DNA from: Ophiostoma sp. CBS 140.51
Lineage: Eukaryota; Ascomycota; Sordariomycetes; Ophiostomatales; Ophiostomataceae
Length of the DNA: 64,000 bases
Direction: 5' to 3'
NCBI GenBank assembly: GCA_029298735.1
Contig: JANSLP010000004.1
Span: 1 to 64,000 of the forward strand
The position numbers and the translations under genes are program-made. Positions 20,063 to 31,264 of this stretch are shown piece by piece. Below the pieces are notes generated by a model. It was given only the letters and a program-made list of their open reading frames with translations, made no database searches and was not told the origin of the DNA. How positions within the stretch are numbered: the stretch's first letter is position 1; the number at the start of each line of letters is the position of its first letter.

Positions 20063-22018
20063 TTACACCAAAGGCGCAATAGCCTTACCGTCCTTCAACT
20101 CCTCGAGCATGTCATCCGACGCCTTTTGGCTGATGATAAAGGTCGGCGCCACAGGGAAGACGCCCGGGATGCGTGCAAAGGCACTGGCATCGACCACCCG
20201 CAGACCAGCCACACCCCGTACACGGAACTTGCTGTCCAGCACGGCCAGCGCGTCGTCATCGGCACCAATATGGTTTGTGCTCACGGGGTGGTGACCGAAT
20301 GTGTTCTGGTAGATCCACAGCTCGTCCTCAGCGTCACACGCGTTAGGACCCGTCTCTGTACCTGTGCCAGTTTTGGTGACAGCCCCGGCTGCCTTCTTGC
20401 ACGGTGGTTCCACGGCCGTAATGTTGGTCCGAGCATAGACAGTCCGGACCCACGCGACAATGTCCTTCATGGCCAGCAGGTCGGCATCCTTGGCGCCGTC
20501 CGTGTACAGATTAAAATTGATCTCGGGGACGTCAAACGCACTGGCACTGCGCAGCTTCACATATCCCTTGCGGCCGGTCGAGCCTTTGACAATGCTCACA
20601 CCATAAGCCTGGGGTGGGTCCGGCGGCAGGAGGTTCGTGTTGGTCTGGTTGTCCGGGAAGAAGCCGCGGAAGACAAAGTCCTGGCCGCCCATGAGGAAGA
20701 CATCGCGCTCTTTGCCACCGCCATAGGGTGCATGCTGTGAGCGAGTCATGGCCACGGTGGCCTCACCGTCTCCGGCAAAGCCACTACCGACAATTGGCAT
20801 CTCCTGGTTGTCCATCAGGTGCTGACCGACTCCAGGAAGGTCGTGCACGAGAGGAATCTTGAACTTCTTGAGCTCGGCAGCGGGGCCCACACCACTCAGC
20901 ATCAACAGCTGCGGCGAGTTGAAGGCACCCCCGGCGACAATCACCTCGCGCCGGGCCTTGGCGATCTTGCATGTCCGTGTGGAGCGGACATAGGCCTGAC
21001 GCCGATCACCACTGTACAGAGCTGTGCCGACAGAGAACTCGACGGCCGTAGCACGAGGCTTCTCACCAACGGTAGATCCGCTCTTGTCAAAGATGACCCG
21101 GGTGGCCAGCGAGTGCATCGACAGTGTCAAGTTTGTCTTCTTGTTGGCCAACTCCTCTTGGACATAGTATCTGGAGCTATACCGTGTGTTGTTGGCATAT
21201 ACGTGCCGCACAAGTCCGTACACACTTTGTGTTGTATCGCGATCAGGGCTGCGCTCGTTGGAGTCACGCGTCAAGAGAGCACTCATGTTCCTGTAGTGCG
21301 GATCCGTGACGTTGAAGTCGTCTGCATAAATGTGCATCACACTGTTTCCCTCCAGCGTTGGGTCCGGAACACCATTGATACGCCCATCCATGCCCGTCTG
21401 GAAGAAACCGTCAAAGCCGTGCCCGTCGGCTTCCTTTGAACCACGCACAAGATAATTGTTGTGCTCGATCCGCTGGAAAATCTTGTGCATGTTCTCGGCC
21501 TTCCACGACACATCACCCGTGACCTCGTAGTGGTAGTCCCAGTCGCTGTCGCTCGGCAGCCACGTGCACATGTAGTTGATCATAGAGGATCCGCCCAAAG
21601 TAGCACCGCGGGGATAGTAGGTGCCCAACAACTCGGAGCCGGCGGGTGCACCGCTCAAACCAACCCAGTAGTTATTGTCGGGTGTGCGCCATGTCTGCCG
21701 GACATACTTGTCGACATATGGACTGCCCTCGGGGTAGCGTTTGGCGAAAAAGTCCCAGGTCGTCGCTGGATCGTAGTTGCTCTGCGGGTCACTGTCGCCG
21801 CCAGCCTCGAGCATTAAGACAGAGTACCCGGCTTTAGCCAGATTCACGCCCAAAATGCCGCCACCAGGGCCGGAACCGACGACAATATAGTCATAAGTTC
21901 CAGCAGAGACGGGCGGAGAGGGGCAATCATCGGTGGCAGCTGAAGTGCCTGCGAGAGCGAGCAGTGCTAGGGGAAGAATCTGCCGGAGGCATCCGGTGTT
22001 GGATCGCTGAGAATGCAT
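20063..22018 (-). CDS. secreted GMC oxidoreductase (glucose/choline dehydrogenase-like, AA3-type)
   Basis: Single-exon gene, 651 residues, ATG at 22018. A signal peptide covers about residues 1-28 (LPLALLALAGTSAA). The FAD-binding fingerprint DYIVVGSGPGGG is at 43-54, with the adenine-binding acid in LMLEAGGDSD. GMC signature 1 (YPRGATLGGSSMINYM) and signature 2 (GAFNSPQLLMLSGVGP) are both recognisable. The C-terminal active site contains HHPVSTNHIGAD, giving the conserved catalytic histidine; the usual second His/Asn in the final motif (IPGVFPVAPTFIIS) is not obvious. Such enzymes oxidise sugars or alcohols with oxygen or quinones outside the cell, feeding hydrogen peroxide to lignocellulose-degrading enzymes. 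Substrate is unknown. Confidence 0.93.
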   Translation of the reverse strand: MHSQRSNTGCLRQILPLALLALAGTSAATDDCPSPPVSAGTYDYIVVGSGPGGGILGVNLAKAGYSVLMLEAGGDSDPQSNYDPATTWDFFAKRYPEGSPYVDKYVRQTWRTPDNNYWVGLSGAPAGSELLGTYYPRGATLGGSSMINYMCTWLPSDSDWDYHYEVTGDVSWKAENMHKIFQRIEHNNYLVRGSKEADGHGFDGFFQTGMDGRINGVPDPTLEGNSVMHIYADDFNVTDPHYRNMSALLTRDSNERSPDRDTTQSVYGLVRHVYANNTRYSSRYYVQEELANKKTNLTLSMHSLATRVIFDKSGSTVGEKPRATAVEFSVGTALYSGDRRQAYVRSTRTCKIAKARREVIVAGGAFNSPQLLMLSGVGPAAELKKFKIPLVHDLPGVGQHLMDNQEMPIVGSGFAGDGEATVAMTRSQHAPYGGGKERDVFLMGGQDFVFRGFFPDNQTNTNLLPPDPPQAYGVSIVKGSTGRKGYVKLRSASAFDVPEINFNLYTDGAKDADLLAMKDIVAWVRTVYARTNITAVEPPCKKAAGAVTKTGTGTETGPNACDAEDELWIYQNTFGHHPVSTNHIGADDDALAVLDSKFRVRGVAGLRVVDASAFARIPGVFPVAPTFIISQKASDDMLEELKDGKAIAPLV

Positions 22019-22749
22019 CGTTACTTATGCCGGCCGCGTGAAAAGAAATATCAGAGACTCAATCTTGTTGTCTTGCTCCTCAGAAAATAGAGCAGCACGG
22101 GGCTGGCATTGGAATTTATAGAACAGTCATTTTCTCTCAATTGCTAACAACACCTTCGTCTGGTTCCCGTATGTCATGGAATCATATCTGATCCTACAAT
22201 ACGCGCCAATTGTACCTCTCTTCTGCCGGTTAATGGCGATACCACCTGCAAAATACGTATCCGAGGCTTGGCAACAGACATTCATAAGAGTTAAAAATAA
22301 TCAGACAATTGAAGAGGTTGCTGCAGCTTGGTACACTTTATGAATTGATTCCTTCGGGATGTACTGGAAGCACCGGGATGCAACGACGGGAAGATATGCA
22401 ACAGCAATCACCAAAGTTGCCGCAAAGTATTGCTTTGTGTGGTCTCACCGGTTTTGCCAAGGCTGCCCAGCTTTTCGGTTCCAGGGACATCACCCGTCGT
22501 TGCAGTCTAGACCGGACGTTTTCCCCTCTTTGCTATATGTGCCACATATCCCAGTGTCGTATTCAATACAACGGCTATGTGACCAGCCTTGGCTTTTTGT
22601 CTCTTCTTATTTTTGGTGTTCATCGTTACTGCCGGACAAGACCCATGGTAAGAGTCGTCAATTTTGTCAATTCATCATTGTTTATCTGTTGGAATATGAG
22701 ATCAAAGTAAAACCTTTTTAGATATAGGAAGCCAAACTACGGTCTAGGT
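22019..22749. other. intergenic region upstream of GMC oxidoreductase
   Basis: It contains the promoter of the oxidoreductase on the right-hand side of 22018 and the 3' flank of the next minus-strand gene. Open frames of about 130 codons near 22309-22721 overlap each other and show no recognisable protein, so I call no gene. Confidence 0.3.
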
Positions 22750-24263
22750 TCACATTGAACCGCCTCCAGACCACCAACTCCAGAATGTTTCACGCCAAGT
22801 TTTGGTCTCTGGCTCATGAACCAGCTTTGTAGGCTCCTGTGGTTTTGACGGAAAAGTAGACTCCAGTTCACGAGAAATCGTTGTGATTGACTCCCAGTAC
22901 TGCGGCCAGTCATTCAAGGGCAGGTACTTGCTCACGGCCAGCCCAAACATTGACTCGTGCGTTGGATATCTCTTGAGCTTTACCAATGCATCAAACACGA
23001 CGTTTACAAGATTCACCTTTGTACCGGATATTTTGTGCACAATGGTAAACTCGTAGTAGTCTCGTGCAATGGTCAGTCCAGGCCAAGTTTTCTGCTCAGT
23101 TTCTTCCACCAAGTCCCGCATGTTTTTGACCACTGTCAAGGTGTCAGTGCTCCTAGTACTGGAATTCTGCGCTTTCCGCACAATCCACACGTTGTCTATT
23201 GGAAACGGTGGGCGCAATGCACGGGTATCCTTGTTGCCTATGGGGTTGATGGGGTCAAACACCAACGTGATCAGATCGCTTCGTCTTGCCAGCTCGTGAG
23301 CCAAACGAAGAGTCGCAGGGTCGTTCTTGCTCATGCGTCCCGTGAGATATTGCCGCTCTTCTGTAACGGTAGAGACAACACGCTGGATTCCATGATGGGT
23401 GCTTCTGGTCAACAGCACAAAACCGTGTAGTAAGAGAGGCGGACAGAATGTTGACAAGTCATCGCTCGGAATATACCAAGTCTCTCGCTTTATATAGGAA
23501 AGTTTCCACTCGAAGTCATATTTGTCCTTGGTGCTTTTTCGAAGCCCGTCGAGGTCGACTTTTCTACCGAACCTTTCTAGGACTGTCATAGTTTTGACAG
23601 CAAGAAAGTCCTCAAAACGAGGTGCCAAAAGTATCAGCTTGTCAAATTGGGCGATGTGCTCGTAGTGCATCTTTAGCAAATCCCAACCACGCATCGTCAT
23701 ATGCCGGCCTGTAGTGCTGTACGTTGCTAGAGTTGGCCGCCTGTCCGAAGCCAAGATGGTACCGCCCAGGAGATGGACAACACTAACGCCCTTTTCTTCT
23801 GGCTTCGTGCAAAAGTCGCATATGGCGTCGCGCAGGAGGAAAACATTTTTCTCTCCTCCAACCTTAGTCAGACTTTCCAAGGCCGTCAGATAGACATCGA
23901 CTTCGGCCGCCGTAGATTCCTGCAGAAACTGGTGGAACTTCGTGGCGGCCTTTGCTCGTTCCCACGTCTCTTCACTGGCAACAAGTGCCACGAGTATACG
24001 GAACATGCAGCGGGTGACCATCTCTCGTACGTTTAGTGGCCGTAACCATTGCTGGTCAATCTCATCGCGAATTGTGTCAGAGACGTCGTATAGACCCCGG
24101 TGGTAAGTGAATAAAGTGGCCAGACTTGTGTTGTTTCTGCTTCTCGTTGAAGTAGCCGTTTGCGTCTTCTTGGTGCTCTGAGTGGACCCAGCTATTGCCC
24201 TTGGCTGTCCCGTAGGTTTCTGCAGTGACCCTTGAGCAGCACCAGATGCGTTTTGTTGTGGTG

Positions 24264-24298
<35 letters not shown>

Positions 24299-24762
24299 CT
24301 CTGCGTCCCCTGTTGCATCTCTTCTAACACTTTCTTTTTCCTTTTATCTTCTTCATCCTGCATAGTGTGAATCTCCTGTCTGACTCGCAGTATACGCTTG
24401 ACATGGCTGCGGTTGTCGGCGCCGGGGTAGCTGAAGAATCGCTGGTTGACGGTCTCCCGTAGCTGCACGTCTTCTTTGCCAGCGGAGATTTTTTCGGGGC
24501 CGTTCTCCAATGCATCGTAGCGCGCTTCGATTTTTTTGTAGTTCTCGTAGAGGCCCATGTACTCTTTGTAGTGTTTGTGGCAATAGGAATGCTCTGGGTT
24601 TTTCAAACGGGTTTGACAGTCGGCACCGTTGTCGTGCAAAGCGAGACAAGCATTGGATGGCAAGTTGTTCCTGGCAGCGCCTGTGGGTAGTGTTGGAGAC
24701 GTGGCTACCTCGTTCGTCTGAGATGGAGGCCTTCGGCCCTGTCGAGGGCCGGTCGGAATCAT
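22750..24762 (-). CDS. uncharacterised fungal protein with N-terminal Cys/His motif
   Basis: Single-exon gene, 670 residues, ATG at 24762. I do not recognise a named family. The N-terminus has a probable metal-binding motif: Cys40, Cys50, Cys61 and two nearby His (YCHKHYKEY), followed by a helical LYENYKKIEARYDALENG segment. A charged helix (VRQEIHTMQDEEDKRKKK) precedes a Gln/Asn/Ser-rich low-complexity tract encoded by CTGGTT repeats (24271-24297). The remaining 450 residues look globular and mixed alpha/beta, with DICDFC-like cysteines and hydrophobic strands such as DKLILLAPRFEDF. It ends in Trp-rich TWRETFWSWWSGGG. It is divergent from a SLIP-GC-like GTPase with 370 bases between the starts, so the two may be coexpressed. 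No function is assigned. Confidence 0.75.
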
Positions 24763-25132
24763 TGCTTTTCGGTTTTCTTGTGTGTAGAGATGATGATGGA
24801 AAAGAGTGAAGCTGACAAAAATACATCATGACCAGGAAAACTGATGCCTAACGTGGTGCGTGATACAGGAAACGGGATATGGCCTGGCCTACCCCGCCCA
24901 AAGGAGGCTGATTATGGTACGTCGCGCCCTACTTTGTTTGATTGGTTCTGCCATATCTGCACATTCATATCATGTTTGGTCAAGAAATGAGTGACCCGAC
25001 CAGGATTGCCTGATGTTGGCAGATTGAAAGCAGCATATTGTGGTATTCTTGCATTAGAAAGGGCCACCGTCAGTGTCCTGAAAAAAAGAGAAAAAGAAAC
25101 TCGACTAAAGCAGACGAACTACAAGCGAGGAG
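24763..25132. promoter_or_regulatory. bidirectional promoter between orphan gene and GTPase
   Basis: This 370-base gap lies between divergent starts at 24762 and the proposed 25133. It contains an A/G-rich tract (25078-25101) just before the proposed GTPase start. No other gene is seen. Confidence 0.35.
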
Positions 25133-28100
25133 ATGTCGGATTTTAAGTAAGCTTTTTGGTGTTGTTAGCTGCCTTTCACCCCCGTCTGTAGCCAAAAGTC
25201 TTAGTGCAGTGACGGAACGCTCCGGCACTGTGGGGACTGCTTCCTGGAGCAAATATCGGGCTTGTTATTACTGCTCTGCAATAACGCCAAGCCGGTCACT
25301 TTGGAGGACCGCTTGTTACAAACTCGCTGGTGGGCAGTTCAACGGTGCCGACCAGCTCAGCTTCAACAATTTCACCTACACCCTCGCTCTTTCCAGCTTC
25401 TTTGCCCACAGAACAGACAGTCCAGTCAACTGCATTGCCGAAGATATCAGCGCGAAATGCTTCCTCTTTACTCTCATCGCTACCCACAACTAAATCAGAC
25501 CTGGCATCTGCGACTTCACTTGCGCCATCGCCAAACATTTCGAGTGCATTATTGAGTCAGCCATCGCAGAACAGGCCCGCTCAGGTTTCTTCTCCCGCAA
25601 AAGGATCGAGCACGCCATGTGCCAAAACGCCGCCATTTTCTTTCGACACCTCAAAAGTACCGAGTGCTTTGAGTCGTGCACCGACGGCCCCGGCAAGAAA
25701 CATTACATCTCTGTTTTCCTCGCTTGATATTGACCCAAATACTTCTACCAGCGCACGTATAACAATAACAGGAAGTCCTCCAAAGGGAAAGTCTCACCCG
25801 GTTGAAACCAATCAATTTTATACACCGTCCATTATCCCAGCCGCCCCTGCGCCAAGTACTCTCCTGCCACTACCCCCTTCGCCTGTTATCTCTTCACCCT
25901 ATGACCCGGCATACGAGGCTGTGTCGAGCTTCCCGGCTGAGGTTGAACATGCATTAACTTTCGCCATGGGCAATGCAGTCGGTGCTTGCAACGCAGCCAC
26001 AGATATAAGAGATATCTGCACTGACGACAGAGGGTTGGCAACGTTGAGAGAGGATGCGTACAGCCGTTGTACGGCAGGCAATGCCAACACGCGGACCATT
26101 GCTGTCGTGGGGAATGCTGGCGAAGGTAAAGAGACACATCCTTGGCACACGATCAATCTTTTCTGTTATATTATTTTTTTATTTTGAAATGCTAACGCAA
26201 CCAGGAAAAAGTAGCTTGATAAATTCTCTCCTGCACGTCCCAGGACTCGCACCAGAAGTATGCATACTCTTTTCGTTTTCCCCTTTGCCAAGATGGAGGC
26301 CCCTTTCTAACCGTCCGGAATAGAGCAGCACCTGGGCCAGCACTTCGATTGTAATTGAGTACCACCATGCACGTCTACGACAGACGGATCAATTTGTCAT
26401 TGAAGCAGAGTACATGAGCGACGCAAAGAGAAAAGACCTTCTTCGCGAGCTGCTCTGGAGCTATCGTCGCGTCTACCTGCCGGAGTTTGACAAAACTGAG
26501 ATTGGCGTGGATGAGCACCGAAGACTGAAGAACGAGTCGGATGTTGCATGGTCAACGCTGCAAACAGCCGTTGGGGACGATCGTGGATTTAACGAAGAGT
26601 TCCTTAAAGATCTGTCTGACGGGGCTTCGGGCCGCATCTTGGCTAAGCTGGTTGAATGGTCTGATAAGAGACTCGAGAAAGACACCGCTGATTTACGGGA
26701 ATCAACGGTGCAGACAGTGGAGGAGTGCAGAGAGGAGATGCAATGTCTCGTAACGAAATGCTATGGGCCATTTATGGAGGTCATCCGGTACGTTGGCATG
26801 CGCATGCCTTTATGAACATCCCCTCCCTGCACATGACAGCCAAACTAACACTTGCAGCATCTACCTCGACTCTGATATTCTTTATTATGGCGTCGTGCTA
26901 GCAGAAATCCCGGGACACAAAGATGCCAATCTAGCCCGCGTTCGTGCCAGCGACGAGTACCTCGCACGTTGTGATTGTGTTCTGATTGTTGGTCGATTTC
27001 CACGAGACCTGTCCCACGAATGCTTGCAGTCTGTGTTCGATATGTCTTTTAAGCCGCATGCGCTGTCACTTCCTAGAAGAGGCGATGCACCGGACTGCAA
27101 AGTTGCCTTTGTTTGCACACATTCTGAAGTCAGTTTCTTTCCTTCTATTTCCCCCCTGAATGTTATAGCCTCCTGGAACATTTTTAACACTGCCCTCCTA
27201 GGAATTCAACAAAAAGTCGGTCATGAGCGAACTCCCCGATTCGGAACTCAAAACCAAGTTGAATCAGCTCCAGGAATCTGCCAACCTAGCGCAGAGGACT
27301 GGGAAACGTTTGCAAGCACTGGACGCAAAGCTACAGTGAGTACATCAACCGCCATGACTACAGATGGGCGATGTCAGAATCGACAGGTCTTGACCCATCT
27401 CGGCTTATGGGCGAATGCTGCGCTACGCCAGAGAGCACGGACAGCATCGACTTCTGGAGCCGGTTCAGCCGATATTATTGAGAAAATCAAAGACTCTCAC
27501 AAAGAAGTAAGCATACACACGTTCCAATGTATGTTATCGCAAAGCTTCAAAGATTGACTAACCGCACCCTGTAGGTCCTTGCTTTGGTGGCCCAATTTGA
27601 GACAGCCTTCAAGGCCAATTTTCATGAAGAGCTCATGACGTATTTCGGTATGCTTCTCGCTGTACCGCATCACACTTTTTGTCTTCGTATGGTTAACTTT
27701 CTAGAGTAAATAACCACTGTATGGCGCGATCAAGCCGTCAGGGAGGGCGCAAAATGGGTGGAGCTGTCGGGGCTAGACCACGAGCATTGGTGTAGGTTAA
27801 CAACGTCAGCACAGCCCGTGGTATACAACTGCTAACACCCATCCTCACAGATGACTACAATCGTCATTGCCTTAACAATGGAGATCTCTTTGCATCCGAC
27901 ATGGACGGTAGCAACTGGAACGCCAAGATCCTCTGGAAGATGCGGTCCGAGATCGAGTACCAGTGGGATTTGATCAAAGAGACAACGGAGAACCTTTTCG
28001 CCGAACTTGAGCGTGCCGTGTCCGAGCACCTCAAGAAACTCGAGGAGTATATACAAAGCGTACAAGCATCACCAGACCATGCCTTACTTGTGGATTTGGT

Positions 28101-28686
28101 CAAGTACAACCACGACATGCTACAGTACGCCCTCGCTCAGGAATTTCGAAGGACACGCACAGAGTTGAGAATCATCCACCTCAAGTCTTGCAAAGCCACT
28201 CGCTTTTCGTACATTGTCGATGAAATGACTTCAGCCTACCGGGAGGCCTCATGCCAGTATGGTGAGTCACTCTCTTATCAATGATGCCTTGAATTTATAC
28301 AATCTACTAACGTGACAGGCGCTGGGAAACATGACAGACAAGTGGCCATCATCCAGAACCATTTGAAGACCGGCGATGTGTTTTTGAACCTGGGCAACAG
28401 ACTTTCCAAGGACGCTCATCAAGCTGTGGAGAACGTTTGCACCTCCCTTGGGCGACTAGTTGAGGACATGTTTGGAAAGGTTGAGTGCGGCGTGCGTCTA
28501 GCATATGTCACACGAGCCATAACCCTCTCTCGCAGCAACCCACAAGTTTTAAGCAGCTTGCAAGGGTTTTCAAGCAAAATGATATGGCTCAAGGGACGTC
28601 ATCACACAATATTGTCTTCAGTGGAGCGGTATTTGGATACGGATGGTACCAGCCAGGGCAGCGGTGGCTCGGATGATGTGGTCTGA
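25133..28686 (+). CDS. large SLIP-GC/dynamin-like GTPase, multi-exon, middle unresolved
   Basis: P-loop GTPase of the fungal SLIP-GC-like group. Proposed exons are 25133..25146, 25338..26125, 26205..26257, 26324..26787, 26858..27128 and 27202..27335, then an unresolved part, then about 27735..27791, 27851..28261 and 28319..28686. The long second exon encodes a Ser/Pro/Thr-rich disordered arm. Walker A, GNAGEGKSS, is split by the 26126 intron. The G3 region reads EIPGHKDAN. The C-terminal exons encode a long alpha-helical stalk (WNAKILWKMRSEIEY through SPDHALLVDLVKYN). The frame starting at 25330 opens with GTG, so a short upstream ATG exon is inferred. Between 27336 and 27734 I find no clean chain of GT..AG exons: in-frame stops must be skipped with weak acceptors (GAG, CAAG). 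It could be intact with unusual splicing or damaged. The function of this family in fungi is unknown; the vertebrate relative is a nuclear GTPase. Confidence 0.65.
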
Positions 28687-29317
28687 GTCAGATTCTTTTG
28701 ACCCCCATTCTCAAAATGAGTAGCAAGGATTAACGGTCTAGTGAACCCGTGTAGCGTTATAATCAACCAAACAAATTTCAACGAAGTAAAACACAGAATT
28801 CTTATTATCAACGGTTGCCGGCCTGGACCCAGGAACCAAAAACAGGAACAAACCCCACCTTGGCCACCGATTGCGGGGAAGTCCAACTAACTCTGTGAGA
28901 CCGTTATCCAAAGCTTATCGGCACCGCGGACGGAAGCGAGCACAACGTCATTGGAGCTAGGATAATGGTTGGTGGGTTAATCTGACATTCATCAGAGGAC
29001 AACTTGACATCGAAAGCGGAGTTCGAGACACAATCAAAGTTTATTACCTTACGAAGCAGACCTGCATCGAACCTGACGTTGTCAATTGGCCCCAAACGGA
29101 CATCAAGAGCCCGCATGTGAGTCACGGTCTGATTGTATGGAATTAGTTGATTTGGGTGCGGAGATTCGCCAATGGCGTCTCCCCCATACATTCTCCTTAC
29201 ATCTTCTCCAACTTTCCCACATTCAACCTCAACCCTACCAACCTCCAACAACGTCGACAAGAACACCTCGGCGACTGACCATCAGACAGATTCAATTACA
29301 TCCACCACCAGCACACT
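28687..29317. other. intergenic region between GTPase and SDR gene
   Basis: It holds the GTPase 3' flank and the SDR promoter. Pyrimidine-rich CTCC and ACCTCC stretches run up to the SDR start (29195-29317). No gene is supported. Confidence 0.35.
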
Positions 29318-30191
29318 ATGGCCTCCGCACGCATCAACGGTAAGACGATTGTCATCACCGGCGCGTCCTCCGGCATCGGCCGCAGCACCGCGTTCGAGTT
29401 TGCCCGCATCGCCGGACCTGGCAGCACCATCCGCCTTGTTTTGACCGCGCGCCGCCTCGATGTCCTCAAGGAGGTTGCCGCCGAAATCCAGAAGGAGTTC
29501 GGCGAGAAGCAAACCGTCCATGTCCTTCCCGTTGTTCTCGACGTCAGCGACCCCGATGCCGTGCGCAGCTTCGTCCCGTCGCTGCCGGAAGAGTACCGCG
29601 ACATCAACATCCTAGTGAACAATGCGTGCGTCTCCCTTTCTCCCGACAAGCATTGATCAATTGCTAACCTTGCCCAATAGAGGCCTCGCAAAGGGTTTTG
29701 CCCGTGCGCCGGCCATCGCCGAGGCCGACATGAACGTCATGTTCGCCACCAATGTCACCGGTCTTATCAATATGACCCAGGCCGTGCTGCCCATCTTCCA
29801 GGCCCGTCCCGACGGTGGCCACGGCGATATTATCAACATTGGCAGCGGTGCCGGCCGCCAGCCGTACGCCGGCGGCGGCATCTACTGTGCCACCAAGGCC
29901 GCTCTGCGCTCCTTTTCCGAGAGTCTGCGCATGGAGCTTGTCAACACACGCATCCGCATCATTGAGATTGACCCGGGCCAGGTCGAGACCAACTTCTCTG
30001 TGATCCGTAACTACGGCGACAAGGCCAAGGCAGATGCCATCTATGCCAACGTTGAGCCGTTGACGCCCGAGGACATTGCCGAAGTGATCGTCTTTACGGC
30101 CAGTCGTCGTGAGAACGTCGTCATTGCAGATGCCATGATCTTCCCAAGCCACCAAGCGGGTGGTGGTGTCATGTACCGCAAGCCGGCGTAA
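29318..30191 (+). CDS. short-chain dehydrogenase/reductase, YDF1/serine 3-dehydrogenase-like
   Basis: Two exons, 29318..29625 and 29681..30191, with a 55-base intron (GTGCGT..TAG) inside the conserved NNAG motif, give 272 residues. The Rossmann glycine motif TGASSGIG is at 14-21. NNAG follows at about 101-104. Catalytic Ser158 (NIGSGAG), Tyr171 and Lys175 (YCATK) are in place. The downstream proline-glycine motif IEIDPGQVET fits the classical SDR group close to yeast Ydf1/YMR226C, which oxidises beta-hydroxy acids with NADP. The enzyme is soluble, with no signal or membrane segment. The exact substrate is uncertain. Its codon use is markedly C-ending, suggesting a well-expressed gene. Confidence 0.93.
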
Positions 30192-31264
30192 ACTCTCGCA
30201 GGCTTCCTTGGTGGATGTATCGATATGCTCAAAGTGATTACAGGAAAATGGGAAAGAGCGGGAGTCAATATTCTAAGTGATCGATGGAAGCCGGCCGGTC
30301 CGCCTTTTGGCCAGATGTAACAGGCAGGAAAGAGCCACTGTAAGGCGTGACTCCCTGTCCTGGAAGGAAGGATAGAGGCTGTCGTCATCAGGATCATATT
30401 TTCTACTACACATAAGACTACACTCAATCAAAACAATATATAACTCTGTTGCAATGCTGTTGAAAGACGATCTTCAGACTGTCTCTGTTTTGTTCCTGTT
30501 TCCACTGACCTCCACCATACAATACCCAACCCTTTCTCGCAACCAGTACAGTTCATTGTGGTGCACAAAAAATGCTTCCCAAATCTTGAAATACGTGTCA
30601 ATCAATGGTAAAACAAAAACCATAACGTCATCTCTCTCGTTTGTTCCCGCTTGCTAGCCTTCTTGGCAGGGGCCGAGATAAGGTCTCCCAGTCGATTATC
30701 ACAGTGACACCACTAAAATGTTGTATTACGGATCATTTTGAACGGTGTCCAATACCTAAAAGCCCTGGGATTTTTTCTTTATCATCCAGGTGTGTCTGTG
30801 ATTATGGAGTTAAGAAATAAACTTTCGGGGAGAAAGACACACCAACCTACAGGTTACAGACGCATGCCACCTGGAGCAGGTCTTGGCGAAGCACTCATTG
30901 GCTAATTGAATGTGCCTTTAGAGACCAACGTCGCTCTCACCAACGTCACCTTGAATTTCCGAAAATATGCTCGCTCTGGAGGCATTTAGCCCACTCCATT
31001 CATCCTGGTAGGTGCACTGCGCCACACATGTGGCCTAGGGTCACAAGCAGTTTTTAAGAAAGCTCTCGCAACATGAACATGTCTACGGCGTGAATCAAAG
31101 GCGGTTCAGCCACGACTTGGTTCTCTTTTTAACTCTGCGTTTTCTCTTTCTTTTTTACCTCTCACTCATCGTCATACTCAAAACCTATCCCGTCCAGATA
31201 CCACCTACCAGCATATATTGATTCGGGTCTGCAAAACCACAGTTTACTGCTGCCACCGGCGACA
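30192..31264. other. intergenic region between SDR and ankyrin relic
   Basis: About 1.07 kb with no recognisable gene. It contains the 3' flank of the SDR. Short open frames are unrelated to known families. Confidence 0.35.
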
